Shown here piece after piece: positions 7,563 to 14,885 of a DNA stretch of 58,524 nt. Below the pieces are notes generated by a model. That model worked only from the letters and a program-made list of their open reading frames with translations. It had not been told where the DNA came from and made no database searches. Both the position numbers and the translations under genes were made by a program. How positions within the stretch are numbered: the first letter of the stretch is position 1; every line of letters starts with the position of its first letter. This stretch comes from Pseudomarimonas sp964350895 (GTDB taxonomy: Bacteria; Pseudomonadota; Gammaproteobacteria; Xanthomonadales; Xanthomonadaceae), in the NCBI GenBank assembly GCA_964350895.1, contig CAYGMG010000006.1, positions 1-58,524 of the forward strand, given 5' to 3'.

Positions 7563-9188
7563 TTACGGCGGTGCCGAGGGCAGCGGGCTGAGTCGCAGAT
7601 CATGGAAGTCGAAGCTGAAGTCGGTGCGCGTCGATGCCGCTTCCATACGCGCTGATTCGATCTTGCCGTTGGCATCCAGGGCGAAGCGGATGAAGGCGTC
7701 GGCATTCAGCGTGCGCTGATCCCAGCGGACCAGGAAGCTGTCGTGCTGCCAGTGTTCCAGCGTGCCCTGCAGGGCGGGGGTGCGGGAGAAGCGCAGACGC
7801 AGCGCGTGGCCTTCAACTCGCAGTTCCACTGTGCCGTACCAAGGGTCCTCGTAGTCCCCGGCGTAGTCGGCCAGCGGCAGCGAGGGGCGGGTGTCCGTGC
7901 GCCGCTCGTCGAGGCGTTTGGCCCAGGCTTCATCGGCCTTGTCGCGCGACTGCTGGTCGGCATTGGCAAAGGCCTCGACCCAGTCGGTGTGCGGGGCAGC
8001 CAGCGCGGCGTCGAGCACGGCATAGGTCAGCGCGTTGAGCGCTGCGCCGGACTCCTGATTGGTCAGCACCACAACGCCGAGATTGCGCGAGGGCACCAGG
8101 GTCAGCCGGGACACCATGCCCGGCCAGCCGCCGCCGTGCGCGACCAGCTTCTCGCCGCGGTACTCGCCAAGCGACCAGCCCTGGGCATAGCCGGCGAACT
8201 GCGGAACCGTGGCCTGCAGGGCGGCAACGCTCGGTGAGCGCGGCGTGATCGGAATCAGCATCTGCCACATGCGGGCATGCGCGTCGGCACTGAGCAGACG
8301 CTGCACTTCGGCGTGCGCGGCGCTTTCGATGCGCCCCGCATCGAGCTGGAGCTGCGCCCAGCGTGCAAGGCCGCGGGCGCTGGCGTAGAGGCCGCCGGCG
8401 GCGGCGTTGTTCGACCAGGTCATCGGGCCGACCGTCTGCAAGTCGGCGAACTCCGCCAGCGCGTGGCCGATAGCGACATTGCGGTCATCGGGGCGCAGCG
8501 CATCGGCATTCATCCGCAGATCCGCATCCAGGCCGCCGGGTATCAGGATGCGCTGTCGCAACGCTTCAAGAAAAGGGCGACCGTCGAGCTTCTCGACCAG
8601 CAGCTGGGCCACCGCGAACGGCGCATTGGCATAGGCGTAGCGCTCGCGGAAGCCGTGCGCCAGCGGCACCCGGGCCAGGCGCTCGACAATCTCGGCCGTG
8701 GTGTACTCGGAAGCTGGCCAGAAGAGCAGGTCGCCAGCGCCAAGGCCCAGGCCGCCGCGGTGGCTGAGCAGATCGCGAATGCGCATCTCGCGGGTGACAT
8801 AGGGATCGGCCAGGCGAAACTGCGGGAGGTGGTCGATGACCCGGTCATCCAGCGCCAGCTTGCCTTGGTCAGCAAGCTGGTTGATCAGGGTTGCGCTGAA
8901 GCCCTTGGTAATCGAGGCGATTGCGAACAGGGTGTCGCCATCGACCTGCTCCGGCTGGCCCATCTGGCGAAGACCGCTGCCACCGAGATAGCGCATCTGG
9001 CCCTGCTCGATTACTGCGACGGCGATTCCCGGGACCTGGAAGCGTTCCCGAGTCTGCGTCATCAGTGCCGGCAGGAAGTCGTACTGCGCCGCGGCCGGCT
9101 CGGCTGCGCGCGGCGGCGTAGCGGGAAGGAGCAGCGCGAACAGCAGCAGGCAGACTGAACGTAGCGTTTCGCTCTTGCGGCTGGGCAT
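7563..9188 (-). CDS. Secreted serine hydrolase, class C beta-lactamase / penicillin-binding family
   Basis: A 541-residue protein with a signal peptide (about residues 9-29, ending PRAAEP) and a class C beta-lactamase-fold hydrolase domain. The SxxK nucleophile motif is S92-I-T-K95, the YxN-type motif is YAYANAP, and the KTG-equivalent is HGGGWPG. After about residue 430 there is a separate C-terminal beta domain (PLADYAGDYEDPWYGTVELRVEG) like DUF3471. Such proteins are D-aminopeptidases, esterases or peptidoglycan-related hydrolases; the substrate cannot be read from sequence. The start is the ATG at 9188. It lies 42 bp behind the MFS gene on the same strand, so it may be read from the SoxR-controlled promoter. 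Confidence 0.88.
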   Translation of the reverse strand: MPSRKSETLRSVCLLLFALLLPATPPRAAEPAAAQYDFLPALMTQTRERFQVPGIAVAVIEQGQMRYLGGSGLRQMGQPEQVDGDTLFAIASITKGFSATLINQLADQGKLALDDRVIDHLPQFRLADPYVTREMRIRDLLSHRGGLGLGAGDLLFWPASEYTTAEIVERLARVPLAHGFRERYAYANAPFAVAQLLVEKLDGRPFLEALRQRILIPGGLDADLRMNADALRPDDRNVAIGHALAEFADLQTVGPMTWSNNAAAGGLYASARGLARWAQLQLDAGRIESAAHAEVQRLLSADAHARMWQMLIPITPRSPSVAALQATVPQFAGYAQGWSLGEYRGEKLVAHGGGWPGMVSRLTLVPSRNLGVVVLTNQESGAALNALTYAVLDAALAAPHTDWVEAFANADQQSRDKADEAWAKRLDERRTDTRPSLPLADYAGDYEDPWYGTVELRVEGHALRLRFSRTPALQGTLEHWQHDSFLVRWDQRTLNADAFIRFALDANGKIESARMEAASTRTDFSFDFHDLRLSPLPSAPP

Positions 9189-9230
9189 CGGCTGGGCGTC
9201 CGCGAACAGGGGGTTGGATGGTGCCAGTTT

Positions 9231-10595
9231 TCAGTCCTCGCGAGGGCTATCCGCTGCGCGCTGGCCGAGCAGGGCACCGATCGCGCACAGACCGGCGCCG
9301 AGGGCGAAGACCAGGCTGAAGGCGAGTTCCGGGGCGCTGGCCTGCAGCCGCGCAAAGCCGATGCCGATGGCCGCCAGCAAGGCGGTATGCGCCAGCGCTT
9401 CGCTAAGCTGCAGCGCCGCGGCGGCGTCGCCCTGGGCGGACTCCGGCGCCAGCTCCAGCATCAGGACGCTGAGAATCGGAAAGGCCAGGCCGATGCCCAG
9501 CCCTGCCAGGGCCCAGAGTGGCGGCATGCTCCAGGCCGGCAACAGCTGCCAGACCGCGGCCAGCTGGCCGGCGATGCCCAGCGCGCAGAGCAGCAAGCCA
9601 AGGCGCAGCACGCGCAGCCGCGCCCCTCGGCCCACCACCCGCGCCTGCCAGGCCGATCCAGCGCTCCAGCTCAGTGCGCCCAGGCTCAGCGCCAGGCCAG
9701 CGCTGGCCATCGACCATTCAGCGTGGACGGTCAGCCAGAGCGGGATGAACACCTCGGCGGCCAGAAAACTGGAAGCCAGCAGGCCACGCAGCAGCACTAT
9801 GGTCGGCAGTCCCGGCGCTGCGCGCAGGGTGCCGGTGGGCAATAGCCGCCAGGCCGCCAGCCCGAGCAGCAGCAGACCCGCGCCGATCCACAGCACAGCC
9901 AGGGCATCGGGCGCGCCACGGCTGAGGCGATGCAGGAGCAGGGCGGCGCTGGCACCGATCAGCGCCCACGCAAGGCGCGGCCAGGCGCCGCGTGGCCAGG
10001 GTCTACGTTTGGCGGGTTCGGCCAGCGCCGGGAGCAGCAGCCAGGCGCAGGCAGGCAACAACAGCAGCACCGACAGAAATACCCAGCGCCAGCCGAGGGC
10101 TTCGACGATCAAGGCGGCCAGCGCCGGACCGAGGATGGCCGGCAGCACCCAGGCCGCAGCAAACAGCGCGAACAGCCGCGGTCGCAACGCCGGCGGATAG
10201 AGCCGCGCCGCGGCGACATAGATCGCCACGCCGATCATCCCGCCACCCAGTCCCTGCGCGATGCGGCCGAGCACCAGCACGGCCATGCTGCCTGCCAGCC
10301 CGGCGAGCAGCAGTCCGAGCGCGAACAGCAGCAGGCCGGCAAGCATCGCCCGGCGTGGCCCGCGCGCATCACACTCGCTACCGGCCAGCACCATGCCGAC
10401 CAGGCCCGCTGCCAGCGCGCCGCCAAAGACCAGTGCGTAGTCGCCCACGCCATCCAGGGCCAGCGCCACGGTAGGCATGGCCGCGGCCACGGCGATGGCC
10501 TCGAAGGCGACCATCGAGATAAGCGCCACTGCGCCGATCGACGGCGCGCGCAGCTCGCGGGAGAACAGGTTGATCGGTTCGACTTGGACGGACAC
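9231..10595 (-). CDS. MFS transporter, probable drug/redox-compound efflux pump
   Basis: A major-facilitator protein of about 454 residues with 12 or more hydrophobic helices. The motif A-like loop LAGSECDARGPRRAMLAGLLLF follows helix 2 and GRIAQGLGGGMIGVAIYVAAA lies in helix 4. The frame is open to a GTG at 10625, but that codon overlaps the predicted -10 element of the SoxR-type promoter, so I prefer the GTG at 10595 (sequence VSVQVEPINLFSRE). Divergence from soxR across a SoxR box argues that it exports redox-cycling compounds such as phenazines, as SoxR-controlled pumps do in other non-enteric bacteria. The substrate is inferred, not shown. Confidence 0.85.
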   Translation of the reverse strand: MSVQVEPINLFSRELRAPSIGAVALISMVAFEAIAVAAAMPTVALALDGVGDYALVFGGALAAGLVGMVLAGSECDARGPRRAMLAGLLLFALGLLLAGLAGSMAVLVLGRIAQGLGGGMIGVAIYVAAARLYPPALRPRLFALFAAAWVLPAILGPALAALIVEALGWRWVFLSVLLLLPACAWLLLPALAEPAKRRPWPRGAWPRLAWALIGASAALLLHRLSRGAPDALAVLWIGAGLLLLGLAAWRLLPTGTLRAAPGLPTIVLLRGLLASSFLAAEVFIPLWLTVHAEWSMASAGLALSLGALSWSAGSAWQARVVGRGARLRVLRLGLLLCALGIAGQLAAVWQLLPAWSMPPLWALAGLGIGLAFPILSVLMLELAPESAQGDAAAALQLSEALAHTALLAAIGIGFARLQASAPELAFSLVFALGAGLCAIGALLGQRAADSPRED

Positions 10596-10623
10596 TAGCT
10601 TGCGCTGCTCGGACGGTGCCGCC

Positions 10624-10654
10624 ACCCTACAAGCTCAAGTGCACTTGAGGTCAA
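10624..10654 (-). promoter_or_regulatory. SoxR box inside a 19-bp-spaced promoter for the MFS gene
   Basis: GCTCAAGTGCACTTGAGG at 10633-10650 has a perfect 16-bp palindromic core and closely fits the SoxR operator consensus (CCTCAAGTTAACTTGAGG). On the minus strand it lies between TTGACC (-35, 10654-10649) and TAGGGT (-10, 10629-10624), with exactly 19 bp between them. That overlong spacer is the hallmark of promoters untwisted by MerR-family activators. The operator's right arm also overlaps the GAGG ribosome-binding site and upstream leader of soxR, so oxidised or reduced SoxR may repress its own gene. Confidence 0.9.
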
Positions 10655-10657
10655 GCG

Positions 10658-11131
10658 ATGGCGAGCAAGATGGGATGGCTGACGCCCGGCGAGCTTGCCA
10701 GGCGCAGCGGGGTGGCGCTGTCCGCGCTGCGCTTCTACGAGCAGCAGGGCCTGCTCAGCGCCGCGCGCAGCCCCGGCGGCCAGCGTCGCTATGCGCGGGA
10801 AACCCTGCGCCGGGTCGCCTTCGTACGCGCCGCCCAGCAGCTGGGGATCAGCCTGGCGGAAATCGGCCAGGCCCTGCAGTCGCTGCCGGCCCAGCGCACG
10901 CCAACCAAGGCTGATTGGGCGCAGCTGTCTCGGCACTGGCGCTCGGCGCTCGATGCGCGGATCGAGGCGCTGACCGCGCTTCGCGATCGCCTCGATGGCT
11001 GCATCGGCTGCGGCTGCCTGTCGCTCAAGGCCTGCGCGCTATGGAATCCGGACGACCAGCTAGGCGAGCAGGGCGAGGGTGCGCGGCGACTGCCGCAGTC
11101 GGGCTCGCGATCAGCCGATGGCTCAGGCTGA
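10658..11131 (+). CDS. soxR: Redox-sensing transcriptional activator SoxR
   Basis: A 157-residue MerR-family regulator. The winged helix-turn-helix is at about residues 5-75 (LTPGELARRSGVALSALRFYE, then RSPGGQRRYARETLRRVAFV), followed by a dimerisation helix. The [2Fe-2S] ligands are all present: C115-x2-C118-x-C120-x5-C126 in CIGCGCLSLKAC, the spacing of Escherichia coli SoxR. Oxidation of the cluster by redox-cycling agents or nitric oxide switches SoxR to an activator. No soxS is present, so as in most non-enteric bacteria it probably controls efflux genes directly. The start at 10658 has GAGG 7 nt upstream. Its stop overlaps the neighbouring minus-strand gene by 9 bp. Confidence 0.96.
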   Translation: MASKMGWLTPGELARRSGVALSALRFYEQQGLLSAARSPGGQRRYARETLRRVAFVRAAQQLGISLAEIGQALQSLPAQRTPTKADWAQLSRHWRSALDARIEALTALRDRLDGCIGCGCLSLKACALWNPDDQLGEQGEGARRLPQSGSRSADGSG

Positions 11132-11386
11132 CGGCTGCGCCTGCGCGCGCCCGCTCAGGCGATCGCGCAGCATGGCTCCAAGAGCGAAACCGACACTGAT
11201 GGCGTAGGGATTGAGCCGCCAGCCATCGATCACCGACAGCGCAGCAAGTCCGTCGCAAACCAGGCTGGCAAGCAGGAACAGCAGCAGGCCGTCGAACAGC
11301 CGGCCCTGTGCCGAGGCGCGCACGACAACACCCAGCAGCAGACCCACCGCGCCGGTGGCCAGCCAGAGCATCCACAGCGGATCCAT
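11123..11386 (-). CDS. Small membrane protein, function unknown
   Basis: An 87-residue protein with three hydrophobic stretches (LWMLWLATGAVGLLLGVVV, FDGLLLFLLASLVCDGLAAL, and PYAISVGFALGAML) and a basic C-terminus. The ATG at 11386 is preferred over an upstream start at 11416 because a GAGGAG ribosome-binding site sits 6 nt before it. It converges with soxR, overlapping its end by 9 bp. I do not recognise a family. Confidence 0.6.
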   Translation of the reverse strand: MDPLWMLWLATGAVGLLLGVVVRASAQGRLFDGLLLFLLASLVCDGLAALSVIDGWRLNPYAISVGFALGAMLRDRLSGRAQAQPSA

Positions 11387-11597
11387 GGTCGACTCCTCGA
11401 TCAGAACAAGGCCCAAGCCTGCGCCGCTGCGCGTGAATGCGATGGCGAGGGCGCCAGCGGCCCGCTCATGCCCCGGCCGCGACCGTCTGGAACCGCCTGC
11501 TTGGATCGCCGTGAGGCTGCGGGTAACGTTTGCGCCAGGGGATACGCGGCGTCGGCAAGGAATCGCTGACGCGCTGGTCGCAGACGGGGAACGCGAA

Positions 11598-14513
11598 TTG
11601 AACAGATACTTTGCGCGCAGCGCGGCGTTGGCCGGTCTACTGCTGCTGCTTGTGCTCGACGCCGCTGCCGCGGTTGGCTACGACATCGTCTACGTGCGTC
11701 AGCCGCGCTTTGGCGACGGCACCAACACCACCTGGCCGGAAGTCTTCCACCCGGCGCGCATCGATCCCGGTGCCGACCTGATGCTGCTGCGCCGCGACGG
11801 CAGCGAAGAGGTGCTGGTTGCCGGCGGCAACGGCAGCGTGACCGACCCGGTGCTGTCCTTCGATGCGCAGTGGGTCTACTACAGCTATTTCCCGGACATG
11901 CGTCCGGCGGCGATCAACAGCCAGCGCAGCCTTCCCTACGCCGGCGCCGACATCTACCGCATTCACCTTGCCAGCCGACAGATCGAGCGTCTGACCCACG
12001 GCGAGTTCAGCCCGAACACCGGGGCCGGCAACTGGGATGAGTCGAATCCGCTGGATCCGCCCTCCGGCTTCAACCGGCTCGGCTACGGCATCCTCAATCT
12101 CGGGCCGATGCCGCTGCCGGGGGGCAAGATCGCCTTCACCAGCAATCGCCAGGCCCTGGTCCCGCCCAAGGGTTTCACCCATCCGACGCTGCAACTGTAT
12201 GTGATGGATCTCGACGGTGGAAACGTCACCGCGATCGCACCGATGACCATCTCCAGCGCCCTGCATCCGACCGTGCTGCGCGACGGCCGGCTGATGTTCA
12301 GCACGCACGAAAGCCAGGGCCTGCGCGACCGCCGCCTGTGGGGCATCTGGACGATCTGGCCCGACGGGCGCAACTGGAACCCGCTGATCAGCGCCTTCCA
12401 CGAGCCGCAGAGCTTCCACTTCATGACCCAGCTCGGCGATGGCGACATCGTCGTGGTCGACTACTACAACCTCAACAACAACGGGTTCGGCGCGCTATAC
12501 CGGCTGCCGCCTTCGCCGCCGCCGGGGATGCCCGCCTTCCACGACGCCTTCGGCAGCGACGCGCCCTCGGTCGCCTACACCAGCGGCGGCGGCCATTCCT
12601 CGGGCTTCACCATGCCCTTCCAGCCGCGTGGGATGCGCTCGATCACCCCGTTCACCCACGGCGGCGACGAAGCCGCGCCGGTGGGCGCAGGCGGACAACG
12701 CGTGGGCAAGTTCACCCATCCCTCCGCGGCGCCCGGCAATGACCTGCTGGCGGTGTGGACGCCGGGCCCGGCCAATGACCTGAATCGCCCGCTGACCACG
12801 CCCTACTACGACGCCGGGCTGTACCTGATTCCGGATGGCGAGACCGTCGCCAGCCCCGCCGACCTGGTGCTGATCAAGAACGACCCGGCCTACAACGAAG
12901 CCTGGCCGCGGGCGGTGGTGCCGTACTCGGCGATCCATGGCGTGCGCGAACCGGACAGCCTGCCCTGGCTGCCGAATGACGGCAGCCTGCACGCGGCACT
13001 GCCCGCCGGCACACCGTTCGGGCTGGTCGGCGCGTCGAGCTTCTACAAGCGCGAAAGCTTTCCCGGCCAGGTGCGCAGCTGGGCCAACAGCTTTGATGGG
13101 CTGGACGCCTTCAACACCAGCGAGAACGGCCAGTCGAGCAACTGGTCGGTGCAGGGCAGCGACGCGGGCAAGTATTCCAACAGCGATATCTGGGCGGTGC
13201 GCGTGCTTGCCATGGAGCCCAACACCCATCGCAGCTATGGGCCCAACGAAGGGCGCCAGTTCCACAGCCACGCCAACGAGCGCCTGCGCATCCTTGGCGA
13301 GATTCCGCTGCGTAAGACAGCGCCCGGCGGCGGCCCGCTGCTGGATGCCGAGGGCAATCCCGACACCAGCTTCCTGGCCAAGCTGCCGGCCGATACGCCG
13401 TTCACCTTCCAGACCCTCGACCGCCGCGGCATGGTCCTGAACATGGCGCAGACCTGGCATCAGGTGCGCCCTGGCGAGATGCGCGTCGACTGCGGCGGCT
13501 GCCACGCCCACAGCCAGCAGCCGCTGGCCTTCGAAGGCACCGCCGCGGCCGATCCGGACTATCCGCTGGTGGACCTGCTGGTTCAAACGCCCCTGCTCAG
13601 CTGGCAGGGCGATGCACCGAGCTTGCGGGTGGAGAACACAGCGCGGGTCGATGTCGAGTTCCTGCGCGATATCCGACCGATCCTGCAGTCGCGCTGCGTC
13701 GGCTGCCATCAGGGCACCAGCCCGGCGGGCAACCTCAACCTCGCCGATCTCGCCACGGTCGACGGCCTGCCCGGCGACTACTATCGTCTGGCCGCGGACC
13801 AGTCCGCGCGCTTCGGCCACCGCCCGGTCATCAACAACGGCACCTGGCGACAGACCAATGCCAGCCGCTACGTGCGCAGCTTCCAGAGCCGCCGCTCGCT
13901 GCTGATCTGGAAGCTGTTCGGCGAGCGCCTCGATGGCTGGAGCAATGCCGACCATCCCACCGAGAGCGTGCCGGGCGATGCGAGCACCCTGCCGCCCGGC
14001 ACGGATCGCAATGATGCCGATCTCGACTTCAGCGGCAGCATCATGCCGCCGCCGCCGGCAACCCCGCTCAGCGAGGACGAGAAGCGCCTGTTCGTGCGCT
14101 GGATCGACCTTGGCGCGCCGATCGACACCGGCAACCCCGACTACGGCTGGCATCTCGACGATCTGCGTCCGACCCTGACCGTCTCCCGGCCACGCCCCGG
14201 CCTCAACCGCGATCAGGTGCGCGAGATCCGCCTCGGCGCCGCCGACGCCAACAGCGGCGTCGATGTCGCATCGCTCAGCCTGCGAGCGGACTTCGCCCTG
14301 GCCGGCCGCGCGCCCGGCAGCGAGCTGGCCGATCTGCTGCTCGAGGTGGAACAGGGTGTCTGGACGCTCGCCCTCGATGCGCCCCTGCCGCGCCTGGATG
14401 CCGCCACGCTCGATGCCAGCGTCCGCGACCAGCAGGGCCATATCACCCGCGTCGGCGTGCGCTTTACCACCAGCATGGGCCCCGACGACCTTATCCGCGA
14501 CGGTTTCGAGTAG
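11598..14513 (+). CDS. HzsA-related secreted di-heme c-type cytochrome with TolB-like propeller
   Basis: A protein of about 971 residues if it starts at the TTG at 11598 (GGGGA 7 nt upstream), with a signal peptide ending DAAAAVG. The opening YDIVYVRQPRFGD...WPEVFHPARIDPGADLMLL matches proteins annotated as hydrazine synthase alpha subunit-related. TolB/PD40-like propeller blades follow (FDAQWVYYSYFPD, KIAFTSNRQ, LYVMDLDGGN). Two heme-c sites are visible, CGGCH at residue 632 and CVGCH at residue 700, then a cytochrome-associated MPPPPATPLSEDEKRLFVRWIDLGAPID segment. True hydrazine synthase is an anammox enzyme with partner subunits that are absent here, so the reaction is unknown. It ends DLIRDGFE, a tail I have seen on other secreted Xanthomonadales proteins. 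Confidence 0.75.
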   Translation: MNRYFARSAALAGLLLLLVLDAAAAVGYDIVYVRQPRFGDGTNTTWPEVFHPARIDPGADLMLLRRDGSEEVLVAGGNGSVTDPVLSFDAQWVYYSYFPDMRPAAINSQRSLPYAGADIYRIHLASRQIERLTHGEFSPNTGAGNWDESNPLDPPSGFNRLGYGILNLGPMPLPGGKIAFTSNRQALVPPKGFTHPTLQLYVMDLDGGNVTAIAPMTISSALHPTVLRDGRLMFSTHESQGLRDRRLWGIWTIWPDGRNWNPLISAFHEPQSFHFMTQLGDGDIVVVDYYNLNNNGFGALYRLPPSPPPGMPAFHDAFGSDAPSVAYTSGGGHSSGFTMPFQPRGMRSITPFTHGGDEAAPVGAGGQRVGKFTHPSAAPGNDLLAVWTPGPANDLNRPLTTPYYDAGLYLIPDGETVASPADLVLIKNDPAYNEAWPRAVVPYSAIHGVREPDSLPWLPNDGSLHAALPAGTPFGLVGASSFYKRESFPGQVRSWANSFDGLDAFNTSENGQSSNWSVQGSDAGKYSNSDIWAVRVLAMEPNTHRSYGPNEGRQFHSHANERLRILGEIPLRKTAPGGGPLLDAEGNPDTSFLAKLPADTPFTFQTLDRRGMVLNMAQTWHQVRPGEMRVDCGGCHAHSQQPLAFEGTAAADPDYPLVDLLVQTPLLSWQGDAPSLRVENTARVDVEFLRDIRPILQSRCVGCHQGTSPAGNLNLADLATVDGLPGDYYRLAADQSARFGHRPVINNGTWRQTNASRYVRSFQSRRSLLIWKLFGERLDGWSNADHPTESVPGDASTLPPGTDRNDADLDFSGSIMPPPPATPLSEDEKRLFVRWIDLGAPIDTGNPDYGWHLDDLRPTLTVSRPRPGLNRDQVREIRLGAADANSGVDVASLSLRADFALAGRAPGSELADLLLEVEQGVWTLALDAPLPRLDAATLDASVRDQQGHITRVGVRFTTSMGPDDLIRDGFE

Positions 14514-14537
14514 GCCTGCAGCGCGCAAGCTGCGGGC

Positions 14538-14566
14538 AAAAAAAAGCGCCGACTCCTGCGGCGCTT
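14538..14566 (-). terminator. Intrinsic terminator acting on the minus strand
   Basis: A perfect 8-bp stem (14544-14551 with 14559-14566, loop of 7) is preceded on the plus strand by eight A residues, which become a U8 tract on the minus strand. It is therefore a textbook terminator for leftward transcription. No minus-strand gene lies to its right before the TonB-receptor start. For the rightward HzsA-like transcript it would act only as a hairpin. Confidence 0.7.
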
Positions 14567-14844
14567 CCCGAACTGCGGTGACACGATCGTCGAAGAGCAT
14601 GGATAAGGAGGTCCGGCCCTGCGCGCCGACTCCGCTACCCTCCTGGGCAGGGGTCGACCGGCACAGTCTGGTCCAGCGCGAGACTGCGTGCTGTGCCGAG
14701 AACGGGCGGCTGGCTGTGCGCAATCTGCGCATTGGAGCTAAACGGCATGTACAGGATGGCTGTGCTGCCACCTGCGTGGACTGGGCATGCCGAGATGCCA
14801 GATTCGGCAAGGCAGGTCGGCCGCGCTGCTCCTAAGTTCGTCGG

Positions 14845-14864
14845 GTGCGCTTTACGCACTTTTA
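14845..14864 (+). promoter_or_regulatory. Hairpin plus T-run just ahead of the TonB-receptor start
   Basis: GTGCG-CTTTA-CGCAC followed by TTTTAA forms a short terminator-like hairpin ending about 25 nt before the receptor ATG. It may end readthrough from upstream or act as an attenuator in the receptor leader. The rest of the 372-bp gap (14514-14885) holds only the minus-strand terminator; I see no gene. Confidence 0.35.
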
Positions 14865-14885
14865 ACGAACCTCAGGAGCATAACT

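Noticed and set aside
11598..14513. An anammox-type hydrazine synthase.
   Set aside because: The beta and gamma subunits and other anammox genes are absent, and the similarity is to the wider HzsA-related family only.
12495..14810. A 771-residue open frame antisense to the HzsA-like gene.
   Set aside because: The plus strand carries two heme motifs and family-wide similarity; the antisense product is compositionally biased only.
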